Positions 41,873-50,395 of a stretch of 64,000 nucleotides of DNA are shown here, piece by piece. Origin of the DNA: Sulfuritalea sp. GTDB lineage: Bacteria > Pseudomonadota > Gammaproteobacteria > Burkholderiales > Rhodocyclaceae. The position numbers and the translations under genes were made by a program. Each line of letters starts with the position of its first letter. The first letter of the stretch is position 1. The DNA lies in the NCBI GenBank assembly GCA_023229685.1, contig JALNYT010000001.1, forward strand, positions 1-64,000. The letters are read 5' to 3'. The notes below the pieces were generated by a model that was given only the letters and a program-made list of their open reading frames with translations, did no database searches and had not been told where the DNA came from.

Positions 41873-41895
41873 ATCCTCTGTCGGGCCGGCGCGCC

Positions 41896-43341
41896 ATGCA
41901 TCGCTTCCTCATTTCCGCCGCGCACAAATCCTCGGGCAAGACCACGGTCAGCATCGGGCTCGCGGCCGCCCTCAGCTCGGGCAACTACGGCCAGCGCCAA
42001 CGCACGGTACAGCCGTTCAAGAAGGGGCCGGACTACATCGATCCCCTGTGGCTGTCGGTCGCCGCCGGCCGCCCCTGTTACAACCTGGATTTTTTCCTCT
42101 CGCCCGATGCCGAACTGCAGACCCAGTTCGCCCGCCATGGCCACGACGCCGAGGTCTGCCTGGTCGAAGGCAACAAGGGGCTGTATGACGGGCTCGATCT
42201 GCACGGCTCGAATAGCAATGCCGCGCTGGCCCGCCTGCTCGATCTGCCGGTGATTCTGGTGCTCGACGCACGCGGCATGACGCGCGGCATCGCGCCGCTG
42301 ATCCTCGGCTATCAGGCTTTCGACCGTAACATCCGGATTGCCGGGGTGATCCTCAACCGCCTCGGCGGGCGCCGCCACGAGGCCAAGCTGCGCGCCGTGA
42401 TCGAACATTACACCGACGTCCCGGTGATCGGCGCCGTGCAGGAAGATGCCGAGCTGGCGCTGGTCGAACGCCACCTGGGCCTGATGCCGGTGAATGAAAC
42501 CGCGGAAGCCGGTCGGCACATTTCCGCCATCGGCGAACGCATCGCTGCGCAGGTCGATCTCGAGCGCCTGCTGGCCATCAGCCATACCGACGTGCCCTTG
42601 ATCGCGCCGGCACCCCAATGGCGCAGCAGCGAAAAACCGGTGCGCATTGCCATCGCCCGCGACGCCGCCTTCGGCTTCTACTACGCCGACGACCTGGCCG
42701 CACTGGCCGCGGCCGGCGCGCAAGTCGTGTTCTTCGATACCCTGCGCGATTCGAAGCTGCCGCCCTGCGACGGCCTGCTGATCGGCGGCGGCTTTCCCGA
42801 ATGTTTTCTCGACGAACTGGAGGCCAACGCCAGTCTGCGTGCCGATATCCGGCGCGCCGTGGAGGCCGGGCTGCCCACCTATGCCGAATGCGGCGGCCTG
42901 ATGTACCTCGCGCGCAGCATCGAATGGAAGGGCAGGAACGCGGCAATGGTCGGCGTGATTCCCGGCGACATCCGCATGCACGACAAACCGGTCGGGCGCG
43001 GCTACGTGATCCTGGAACCGAACGTGAACCATCCATGGCGCCCGGCCGGGCAAGGCGCCGCTGCCGACCATGCACCAGATCCCGCATCCGCCGCGCTGCA
43101 CGCCCATGAGTTTCACTACTCGAGCCTGCACGGCCTGCCGGCCGACACCCGCTATGCCTACGCAGTCCGCCGCGGGCACGGCATCGACGGCCAGCGCGAC
43201 GGCGTCGTGCTGCACCGGCTGCTTGCGTCCTACACACACTTGCGCGCCAGCGGCCGCTGCGACTGGCCGGCGAAATTCGTCCAGCACGTCCGCGGCTGCC
43301 TGGCCGCCGATCACAAGGAGCCTATTCCATGTTCACCCTGA
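41896..43341 (+). CDS. dsrN: DsrN, CobB/CbiA-like siroheme amidase
   Basis: A 481-residue glutamine-dependent amidotransferase related to cobyrinic acid a,c-diamide synthase. In sulfur oxidisers it amidates siroheme to siroamide for DsrAB. The ATP site is SAAHKSSGKTTVSIGLAAAL, and PFKKGPDYIDP is the substrate motif. The C-terminal glutaminase has nucleophile Cys in YAECGGLMYLARS and a late HAHEFHYS. ATG at 41896 is chosen; a much longer open frame upstream is a shifted frame through dsrP. It overlaps dsrR by 13 bases. Confidence 0.93.
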   Translation: MHRFLISAAHKSSGKTTVSIGLAAALSSGNYGQRQRTVQPFKKGPDYIDPLWLSVAAGRPCYNLDFFLSPDAELQTQFARHGHDAEVCLVEGNKGLYDGLDLHGSNSNAALARLLDLPVILVLDARGMTRGIAPLILGYQAFDRNIRIAGVILNRLGGRRHEAKLRAVIEHYTDVPVIGAVQEDAELALVERHLGLMPVNETAEAGRHISAIGERIAAQVDLERLLAISHTDVPLIAPAPQWRSSEKPVRIAIARDAAFGFYYADDLAALAAAGAQVVFFDTLRDSKLPPCDGLLIGGGFPECFLDELEANASLRADIRRAVEAGLPTYAECGGLMYLARSIEWKGRNAAMVGVIPGDIRMHDKPVGRGYVILEPNVNHPWRPAGQGAAADHAPDPASAALHAHEFHYSSLHGLPADTRYAYAVRRGHGIDGQRDGVVLHRLLASYTHLRASGRCDWPAKFVQHVRGCLAADHKEPIPCSP

Positions 43342-43673
43342 CCCCGACCGCCGCCGAGCAGATCGTCCGCGCTGCCGCCGAACAGCCCGACAGCCGCGGC
43401 CAGCCCATGCTGCGCGTGGCCGCCAAGTACGACGAGATCGACGGCGAACTGGTCTATGGCATGGGTTTCGACGACGAGCGTGAAGACGATTTGAAAATCG
43501 ACGCCGGTGGCATCGCGATCTTGATCTCGCCGCACAGCCAACCGCTGCTGGAGAGCACCACGCTGGATTTCAGCGAAGTACAGCCCGGTGAATTTCAGTT
43601 CGTTTTTCGCAGCGGCTGCACCGCACCGCCCGCCGCCAAGAACTGTGGCGGCTGCGGCGGCGGTTGTTCCTGA
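43329..43673 (+). CDS. dsrR: DsrR, A-type (IscA-like) protein with Cys-rich tail
   Basis: A 114-residue IscA/HesB-fold protein (MFTLTPTAAEQIVRAA opening). The first IscA Fe-S cysteine is absent: the equivalent stretch reads RVAAKYDEIDGELVYG. Cys occur only at 97, 106, 109 and 113, in a C-terminal SGC...NCGGCGGGCS tail. Allochromatium DsrR also lacks IscA cysteines and affects dsr expression after transcription. Whether the tail binds a metal is unknown. It overlaps the end of dsrN and is followed by the siroheme methyltransferase. Confidence 0.9.
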   Translation: MFTLTPTAAEQIVRAAAEQPDSRGQPMLRVAAKYDEIDGELVYGMGFDDEREDDLKIDAGGIAILISPHSQPLLESTTLDFSEVQPGEFQFVFRSGCTAPPAAKNCGGCGGGCS

Positions 43674-43713
43674 TCAATTTTCAGACGCCGCCGCTCAGGT
43701 AGCATTCGTCTCC

Positions 43714-44481
43714 ATGAAACCCATTTCTGCTCAACCCGGCTGGGTCTATCTGGTCGGCGCCGGACCCGGCGACCCCGAATTGCTGACCCTCAAGGCCGCA
43801 CGCCTGATCGGCGAGGCCGATGTGCTGGTCTACGACAATCTCGTTTCGCAACCGGTGCTGGAACTCGCCCGCCCCGATGCCGAGCGCATCTATGCCGGCA
43901 AGGAACGCGGCAACCATGCGCTGCCCCAGGAAGAAATCAACCAGTTGCTGGTGCGTCTGGCGAAGACCGGCAAGCGCGTGGTGCGCCTCAAGGGCGGCGA
44001 CCCCTACATCTTCGGCCGCGGCGGGGAGGAAGTCGAAACCCTGCACGCCGACGGCATCAACTTCGAAGTCGTCCCCGGTATCACGGCCGCCGCCGGCGTC
44101 GCCTCCTATGCCGGCATTCCGCTGACCCATCGCAATCACGCCCAGGCCTGCGTTTTCGTCACCGGCCACCTCAAGGACGGCAGCATGAACCTCGACTGGC
44201 CCGGCCTCGCCCGGCGGCGCCAGACCGTGGTGATCTACATGGGCCTGTCGGGACTGTCCCACCTGTGCGCCAAACTCATGGAACACGGCCTGCCGGCCGA
44301 CTGGCCGGCCGCCATCGTGCAGCATGGCACCCAACCCAGCCAGCGCACGGTTACCGGTACGCTGGGCACGCTGCCGACGCTCGCCGCGGCCGCCAACCTG
44401 CGCGCACCGACCCTGATCATCGTCGGCGAAGTGGTGACCCTGCGCGACAAGCTGCGCTGGTTCGCCGAAAACGGCGACTGA
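43714..44481 (+). CDS. cobA: Uroporphyrinogen-III C-methyltransferase
   Basis: A 255-residue SAM-dependent enzyme that makes precorrin-2 for siroheme. Motifs are VYLVGAGPGDPELLTLKAA (SAM/GxGPG loop), RLKGGDPYIFGRGGEE, and PGITAAAGVASYAGIPLTHR. It is the single-function form (no CysG dehydrogenase/ferrochelatase). Its place at the end of the dsr operon, where Allochromatium has dsrS, makes sense as extra siroheme supply for DsrAB, together with DsrN. ATG at 43714. Confidence 0.93.
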   Translation: MKPISAQPGWVYLVGAGPGDPELLTLKAARLIGEADVLVYDNLVSQPVLELARPDAERIYAGKERGNHALPQEEINQLLVRLAKTGKRVVRLKGGDPYIFGRGGEEVETLHADGINFEVVPGITAAAGVASYAGIPLTHRNHAQACVFVTGHLKDGSMNLDWPGLARRRQTVVIYMGLSGLSHLCAKLMEHGLPADWPAAIVQHGTQPSQRTVTGTLGTLPTLAAAANLRAPTLIIVGEVVTLRDKLRWFAENGD

Positions 44482-44620
44482 AATCCCGGGTCGAAGCTCG
44501 CTGCCCTTGGTCAATCGCGACCGGAGTCGAGGACTGGCAGGGAACCGATTAAGGTATATTTGAAAACCGGGCCGGCGCACGCGCACGCTTTAACCCCCTC
44601 ATCTACCATAGGAAATAGGA

Positions 44621-44782
44621 ATGATCAGAACAATTCTGGGACAACTGTTGGCGACACTGTTCCTGGCCAGCCTGTTCGGCACGCTTGGCGGCTGCAACAC
44701 CATCGAGGGTGCGGGCAAAGACATCCAGAAGGGCGGCAAAGTGATTACGGATGAGGCGAGCAAGATAAAGAACAAGATGTAA
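44621..44782 (+). CDS. Entericidin-like small lipoprotein
   Basis: A 53-residue product with an N-terminal hydrophobic signal ending in a lipobox (TLGGC, Cys at about 25). It is followed by the entericidin motif NTIEGAGKDIQKGGKVITDEA and a Lys-rich end. EcnA/EcnB-family peptides are short lipoproteins of unclear general role (antidote/toxin pair in E. coli). It is preceded by AATAGGA and stands alone between cobA and the CHAT gene. Confidence 0.88.
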   Translation: MIRTILGQLLATLFLASLFGTLGGCNTIEGAGKDIQKGGKVITDEASKIKNKM

Positions 44783-44910
44783 TGCGCCACCGCGGAAGCG
44801 CCTTGATCGGGCAGCACCATTCGACGATCGGGCCCGGCGCAGAAAAAGTCCGCTGCGTAATTGCCGGCCCATGACATTGGCTTCAGCTGTAAGGATCAGG
44901 GGAGTGACGG

Positions 44911-47256
44911 ATGAGGTGGATACCCGATCAGCGTGCCCTGCTTGCACTGGCAAGCATCCTTGCCTGCCAGTGCATTCCGGCCAATGCGCAAGCCGCGGAG
45001 AAGATGATCACGCTGGAAATGGTCGGACGCTTTGCGGAATTGGCCAGGGTCGCGGAACAAAGGCTGGACCCGGCGCATCCAGCCACTTCGGTTCTGGCAC
45101 CACTCTGCCTCGCCTACTCCAAGCTCAAGGAATACCGCAAGCTCACCGCCTGCCTCGATCAACTCGAGCAGCAGGTGCGCATCGGCGATACGACCATCGT
45201 CGCCGACCGGCCAGACATATCGGATTCGGACGCGACGCCCTTCGCCAGCATGCTGCGCGCGCAGGCATCGATCGAGCTCGGCGATTACGCCAGGGCCATT
45301 GACGAGGGCAGGACGGCACTGAGCCGGATTCAGGATCGAATGCCGTTCGGGGCCTGGCCGCCCAAGATATATCGGCTGTCAATCAACGAAACGCTTGGCC
45401 TGGCCTATGCGTTGTCAGGGGACAAGGACAAGGCGCTGGCGCAGATCCGGCTGCTGCGGGACTTCCCCATAGGCTTTCTGGGATGGGGCTCGCTGCCGTC
45501 CATCAGGGACAATGCGATTGCCCGCATTTACACCGCGCTGGGAGACTATTCGCAGGCGTTGCGCTTTCTCGAAGACGAGAGCGCAATCGTCAAGTCCGCA
45601 TACTTCCTGAACAACGTTGCATGGGGATTGTCCGGCCCTGACGCAGCCCAAACATTCATCCTTCTGCCGAAGCTGCTGTTGCGCGGCAAATGCCTGCTGG
45701 AGACGGGCGATCTTGCCGGCGCCAAAAAGTATCTGGATACCGTTCTGCGCCATGCGCGGATCGGCGACTTCGGGGAACTGCACTGGATCGCGCTGTTCGA
45801 GCGGGCACGCATTGCCGAAAGGGAGGGCCACGCTGACGAGGCCTTGCCGCTGTATTCCAAGGCCGTGGAGGCGATCGAGCGACAGCGTGCTTCGATCAGT
45901 ACCGAGGCCAACAAGATCGGCTTCGTGGGAGACAAGCAGGCCGTGTATGGGCGGCTCATCGCCCTCCTGATTGACCAGGGCCGTGCGCTCGAGGCTTTCG
46001 ACTACATCGAACGCTCCAAGTCGCGCGCCCTGGTGGATATGCTGGCATCGAAGCAGGACTTCGCCGCCCGGGATCCGGCGCAGGTCAAGCTCGTGCTGGC
46101 CCGACTCGACGCTGCCGACCTGGGCGCACGGGTGCAGGATGACAGCGCAAAGGCAGAAGACAATGCCGCGGGCATGCGCAACCTGCGGACGGCGCGGCAG
46201 GCCCTGCAGTCGGCGGCGCCCGAACTGTCCTCGCTGGTGACCGTGACCTCGGTTCCGCCGGCGGAACTCGGATCCCTGTTGGACGCCGGTGAAACCCTGG
46301 TCGAGTATTACTACCAGGGCAAGGACTTGTACGCCTTCATCCTCGACCGTGAACGGCTGCTGGCAGTGCGCATGGATGCAAGCGAGCTTGCTGCCCGGGT
46401 CCACGGTTTCCGTACAGCGCTGGAAGAAACAGAATCCCAGGCGTGGCAGGAAGCCTCCCGCGAGTTCTATCAGCGCCTGTGGAAGCCGCTGGAAAACCTG
46501 ATCGCGAATCAGAACGTCGTCGTCGTCGCGCACGGTGCGCTGCACTATCTGCCGTTCGCCGCCCTGCAGGACGGCGCAGGAAAGTTCCTGATCGACCGCT
46601 ACAGCCTGCGCTTCCTGCCCAGCGCCTCGGTGCTCAAGTACCTGCGCCCGGTGATCCGGCAAAAGGACGCACCGCTGCTCGCCCTGGGCAATCCCGACCT
46701 GAGCGATCCGAGACTGGACCTCGCGTTCGCCGAAGGCGAGGCGAAGCTGGTTGGTTCGCTGTATCCGAAGTCGCGGGTGCTGCTGCGCAAAGATGCGTCG
46801 GAGAGCAATTTCAAAAAGGCAGGCGACGTTTTTACGCGCATCCATTTCGCGACCCATGGAAAATTCCAGGCCGATGAGCCGCTCAAATCGGGCTTGTATC
46901 TGGCGAAGGACGCGGACGACGACGGCGTGCTGACTGTGGGGGAACTGTATTCGATGAATCTGGACGCCGACCTGGTTACGCTCTCGGCCTGTGAAACCGG
47001 CCTCGGCAAGATCGCCAACGGCGACGACGTGGTGGGCCTGACGCGGGGCTTCCTCTATGCCGGAAGCCGCTCCATCGTAGCCAGCCTGTGGAGCGTGGAC
47101 GACAAGGCCACGGCAGCACTGATGCAGGCCTTCTACGGCAACCTGGCGTCCATGAACAAGCGGGAAGCGCTGCGCCAGGCGCAGATCCAGGCCCGCACGG
47201 CTTTTCCGCACCCCTTCTTCTGGGCGGCGTTTCAGCTTACCGGACGCACCGAGTAG
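44911..47256 (+). CDS. Exported TPR-CHAT protein (caspase-like peptidase domain)
   Basis: A 781-residue protein. It has an N-terminal signal-like segment (LLALASILACQCIPANAQA), TPR-like helical repeats through about residue 370, and a C-terminal CHAT domain (about 500-781). Catalytic residues are His649 (RIHFATHGKF) and Cys694 (TLSACETGLGK). CHAT proteases are caspase relatives. Most described bacterial defence CHATs are cytoplasmic and gene-paired; this one appears exported and has no gasdermin or Cas partner nearby. The sequence CQC near the signal end could be a lipidation site, although it is not a standard lipobox. Confidence 0.85.
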   Translation: MRWIPDQRALLALASILACQCIPANAQAAEKMITLEMVGRFAELARVAEQRLDPAHPATSVLAPLCLAYSKLKEYRKLTACLDQLEQQVRIGDTTIVADRPDISDSDATPFASMLRAQASIELGDYARAIDEGRTALSRIQDRMPFGAWPPKIYRLSINETLGLAYALSGDKDKALAQIRLLRDFPIGFLGWGSLPSIRDNAIARIYTALGDYSQALRFLEDESAIVKSAYFLNNVAWGLSGPDAAQTFILLPKLLLRGKCLLETGDLAGAKKYLDTVLRHARIGDFGELHWIALFERARIAEREGHADEALPLYSKAVEAIERQRASISTEANKIGFVGDKQAVYGRLIALLIDQGRALEAFDYIERSKSRALVDMLASKQDFAARDPAQVKLVLARLDAADLGARVQDDSAKAEDNAAGMRNLRTARQALQSAAPELSSLVTVTSVPPAELGSLLDAGETLVEYYYQGKDLYAFILDRERLLAVRMDASELAARVHGFRTALEETESQAWQEASREFYQRLWKPLENLIANQNVVVVAHGALHYLPFAALQDGAGKFLIDRYSLRFLPSASVLKYLRPVIRQKDAPLLALGNPDLSDPRLDLAFAEGEAKLVGSLYPKSRVLLRKDASESNFKKAGDVFTRIHFATHGKFQADEPLKSGLYLAKDADDDGVLTVGELYSMNLDADLVTLSACETGLGKIANGDDVVGLTRGFLYAGSRSIVASLWSVDDKATAALMQAFYGNLASMNKREALRQAQIQARTAFPHPFFWAAFQLTGRTE

Positions 47257-47346
47257 CCGGCAGTCGCGCATCGTTCAGGATGATATATTTGGTGTCATCC
47301 GGGACAACAACTTCCGGCTGATCACTTCCATCGACCGCATGACGTC

Positions 47347-47961
47347 ATGACAAAACAGATCGACTTCTGGTTCGACTTCGCAAGTACCTACTCCTATCTT
47401 TCGGCCATGCGCATCGAGCCTCTTGCGGCAGCCAGGGGCGTCACGGTCAATTGGCGGCCCTTTCTGCTGGGTCCCGTGTTTACGGCAATGGGCTGGAACG
47501 ACTCGCCCTTCAACATCTACCCGTCCAAGGGTCGCTACATGTGGCGGGACATGGAGCGCCTCTGCAAACAGTATGGCCTCCCCCTGAGGCGGCCCTCGAA
47601 GTTTCCCCGCAACGGCCTGCGACCGGCTCGCGTTATCTGCGCCCACCACGATGCAGCCTGGGTTCCCGATTTCGCTCGCGCGGTGTTTAGCGCGGGCTTT
47701 GCCGCGGATCAGGATATCGGCGAGCGTGAAGTGGTCGCAGGTTTGCTGCGCAGCTTGGGGCTCGACGCCGAGGCCCTGATCGCTGCCGGAGAGAGCCCGG
47801 AAGGCAAGGATCTCCTGCGGCGTCAGACGGACGAGGCCTTCAACCTGGATATTTTCGGTGCTCCCACCTTCATGGCGGGTACAGAAATGTTCTGGGGCAA
47901 TGACCGGCTGGAACAGGCACTGGCTTGGGCAGAGGGTATGCCTGCCAAAGGGAGCGAGTGA
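47347..47961 (+). CDS. DsbA-family 2-hydroxychromene-2-carboxylate isomerase-like protein
   Basis: A 204-residue DsbA-like (GST kappa) fold protein with DFWFDFASTYSYLS at the N-terminus, where the Ser replaces the redox CxxC, and FNLDIFGAPTFMAGTEMFWGNDRL near the end. Such enzymes use glutathione to isomerise hydroxychromene carboxylate in aromatic degradation, but many are of unknown substrate. No naphthalene pathway genes are nearby. ATG at 47347 is two codons after another ATG at 47339 in a different frame. Confidence 0.83.
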   Translation: MTKQIDFWFDFASTYSYLSAMRIEPLAAARGVTVNWRPFLLGPVFTAMGWNDSPFNIYPSKGRYMWRDMERLCKQYGLPLRRPSKFPRNGLRPARVICAHHDAAWVPDFARAVFSAGFAADQDIGEREVVAGLLRSLGLDAEALIAAGESPEGKDLLRRQTDEAFNLDIFGAPTFMAGTEMFWGNDRLEQALAWAEGMPAKGSE

Positions 47962-48035
47962 ACCCGCGATAGGCAGGCCGCGGTCGGGAGCGCGCGTTCG
48001 CTACCTATAATGATTCTCTTTGCTAGAAGCCAATT

Positions 48036-49268
48036 TTGAATAACACTTTCCGATCTCTTGCCGGGCGCGATTTCCGTTATTACTTTTTCGGCCAGGCTAT
48101 CTCGCTGATCGGTACCTGGGTCCAGCAAGTGGCGCTGTCCTGGATCGCTTACCGCGTCACGGGATCTGCATTCATGCTCGGCCTGGTGGCGTTTTCCGGG
48201 CAAATCCCCATGCTTCTCGCGACACCACTGGGGGGAATGCTGGCCGATCGCTTCAGCAAGCGCAACATACTGCTGTGGACACAGGTCGTCGAGATGACGG
48301 TCGCCACTGCGCTGTCGGTAATTGCCTGGCAGCAGGGCTTCAATTCATGGATATTGATCACGGCCTCTGCCGTGCTGGGTATCGCCGGCGCCATGGAGAT
48401 GCCGACCAGGCAGGCTTTCATCACCGAAATCATTCATGAGCGAAGCCTGTTATCCAACGCGATTGCACTCAATTCACTGACGTTCAACGCGGCCCGCCTG
48501 CTGGGGCCAGCCGTGGCCGGATTCACCCTTGCGCTGTTCAACGAACCGGCCTGTTTCGCCATCAATGCCGTTTCCTATGTTGCTGCCATCTATACGCTGC
48601 TCACCATCCGCCTCAAAAAGCCCGCCAAGAGCCGGACAGCCGGTTCCCTGCTCGAGGCGTTTGAATACGTACGTCGATTCGCGCCAGCGCGCTGGCTGGT
48701 GGGCACAGTGGCAGTCACCAGCATTTGCGTCTCTCCATTCATGACCTTCATGCCGGTTTATGCCCAAGACATTTTCAATGGCGGCCCCGACTTGCTCGGA
48801 ATACTGCTCGGCGCCTCAGGAGCCGGAGCTCTGGCGGCGGCGCTATTTCTGGCCAGCAGGAGATCATTGGCCGGCATCGGGCGCCGCATCATATTGGCCT
48901 GTCTCGTCGGCGGTGTCGCTTCGGTCGCGTTTGCCTACAATCGCCTGCTGACGCTGGCGTTGCCGCTGCTGTTCGTCTCCGGCGGAACCTTCATCATGAT
49001 CGTGACATCCTGCAATATCCTCTTGCAGTCGCTGGTTCCGGAGCATCTGCGCGGACGGGTGATGGCGCTATACACGATGTCATTCATCGGCATGCTGCCC
49101 TTGGGCAGCCTGGTCTACGGCAGCCTTGCCCAGCATCTGGGAAGCGTAGAACCGGTATTCGTCATTGCCGGCGTCATATCCTTGGGCTATGGGTACGTCT
49201 TGATGAAGGTTATTCCAGAGTTGACGCACTTGGCACAAAGTGCGCTCAGGGCGGCCGAAAAGTCCTAG
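48036..49268 (+). CDS. MFS transporter (MFS_3 / EntS-like exporter)
   Basis: A 410-residue permease with about 11-12 helices. Features include RDFRYYFFGQAISLIGTWVQ at the start, GGMLADRFSKRNILLWTQ in the loop 2-3 motif, and PEHLRGRVMALYTM in the second half. The family includes enterobactin exporter EntS and other drug or metabolite exporters. It starts with TTG at 48036. No siderophore genes are adjacent, so the substrate is unknown. Confidence 0.85.
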   Translation: MNNTFRSLAGRDFRYYFFGQAISLIGTWVQQVALSWIAYRVTGSAFMLGLVAFSGQIPMLLATPLGGMLADRFSKRNILLWTQVVEMTVATALSVIAWQQGFNSWILITASAVLGIAGAMEMPTRQAFITEIIHERSLLSNAIALNSLTFNAARLLGPAVAGFTLALFNEPACFAINAVSYVAAIYTLLTIRLKKPAKSRTAGSLLEAFEYVRRFAPARWLVGTVAVTSICVSPFMTFMPVYAQDIFNGGPDLLGILLGASGAGALAAALFLASRRSLAGIGRRIILACLVGGVASVAFAYNRLLTLALPLLFVSGGTFIMIVTSCNILLQSLVPEHLRGRVMALYTMSFIGMLPLGSLVYGSLAQHLGSVEPVFVIAGVISLGYGYVLMKVIPELTHLAQSALRAAEKS

Positions 49269-49485
49269 AGTCGCTTTGGCCCGTCAGGCGAGCGGTGTGT
49301 TTGCTGGCGCACAGACTGTGCGCGGCGCGAGAATCAGGATACAGAAAGGGATGTGTCGGCGATGATTTTGCTGGCGTAGCAACCGTCGCGGCAGATCGGG
49401 AACAATGGAAAACAATTTTCAGGCGAGCTCTGGCATGAGCCAATCAATACGTACCGGACTTTGACTTTATCTGCTGCCCTAGATC

Positions 49486-50322
49486 ATGCGCCTTCGTATT
49501 CTTTCCTGCCTGTTGTTGCTTGCCGTCTGTTTCGATGCGATGGCGAGCGATCTTTACACCACGATCAACCTGCTGCGCGACGGTGACGGCAATTGCGACG
49601 CTACGAAGCAATTGCATCCGCTGAAACGGAAGGCCGCGCTGGAACGCATCGCAAGAGATCTTGCGCGAGGAGTTAAGCTGGAGCAAAGCCTGAAGGCGGC
49701 GGGGTACAGGGCGACACGTGTCAGCGCCCTGACGATCAGCGGCAACGGGATCGGGGCACAGGCCGCAGAGATACTGGAAAGACAAGGCTACTGCCAGCAG
49801 TTGCAGGATGCCGCGATGACGGAGGTCGGCATTTACCTGGATGACCGGCAAGCCTGGATCGTAATGGCGGCGCCGTTTGCGCCATCGGTGGCGATGAACG
49901 AGGAGTCCGCAGGGCAGCGCGTGCTCGAGCTGGTCAACCAGGCTCGTGCAACGCGGCGAACCTGCGGTAGCCAGGCGTTCAATGCGGCGCGGCCGTTGCG
50001 CTGGAACGACCTGCTTGCCGAGGCGGCGCTTTTGCATTCCGAGGACATGGCGCGTTTCAACTACTTTAGTCACGGTGGCCGCGACGGGTCCACCCCGCTG
50101 CAACGTGTCGAGCAAGCAGGCTACAGATACCGGGTTGTTGGCGAAAACATCGCAGGCGGGCAAATGAAACCCGAGGATGCAGTCGCGGGCTGGATAAGGA
50201 GCCCGACCCATTGCGCCAACCTGATGAATCCAGTGTTTACCGAAATGGGCGTCGCCTTCGCGGTCGATCAGAAGAGCAAATTGGGCGTGTATTGGACGCA
50301 GGATTTCGGCACGCCGCGCTGA
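49486..50322 (+). CDS. Exported CAP-domain (SCP/PR-1-like) protein
   Basis: A 278-residue protein with a signal peptide (residues 1-20, FDAMAS cleavage). Residues ~20-120 are an N-terminal region of unknown type. Residues ~145-275 form the CAP domain: LLAEAALLHSEDMARFNYFSH, then VGENIAGG and HCANLMNPVFTEMGVAF, with YWTQDFG at the end. The conserved His/Glu cavity residues are present. CAP proteins bind lipids or act extracellularly; the precise role is unknown. Confidence 0.88.
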   Translation: MRLRILSCLLLLAVCFDAMASDLYTTINLLRDGDGNCDATKQLHPLKRKAALERIARDLARGVKLEQSLKAAGYRATRVSALTISGNGIGAQAAEILERQGYCQQLQDAAMTEVGIYLDDRQAWIVMAAPFAPSVAMNEESAGQRVLELVNQARATRRTCGSQAFNAARPLRWNDLLAEAALLHSEDMARFNYFSHGGRDGSTPLQRVEQAGYRYRVVGENIAGGQMKPEDAVAGWIRSPTHCANLMNPVFTEMGVAFAVDQKSKLGVYWTQDFGTPR

Positions 50323-50395
50323 GTCAATGGATTCAATGAGCGGCATATGTCAGAAATCTGGCGACCCAAGCGTCCGCGTCGCCAACTTGCGGACT

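Noticed and set aside
41107..41895. N-terminal extension of DsrN reaching back through dsrP
   Set aside because: It is an Arg/Pro/His-rich out-of-frame reading of dsrP; the CobB/CbiA homology begins at the ATG at 41896.
31089..44481. Reductive (sulfate-reducing) dsr operon
   Set aside because: dsrEFH, dsrL and dsrN are present and dsrD is absent, which is the oxidative arrangement.
47278..47300. Small hairpin ggatga/tcatcc after the CHAT gene as terminator
   Set aside because: Six-base AT-containing stem with an 11-base loop and no U-run; too weak to call.
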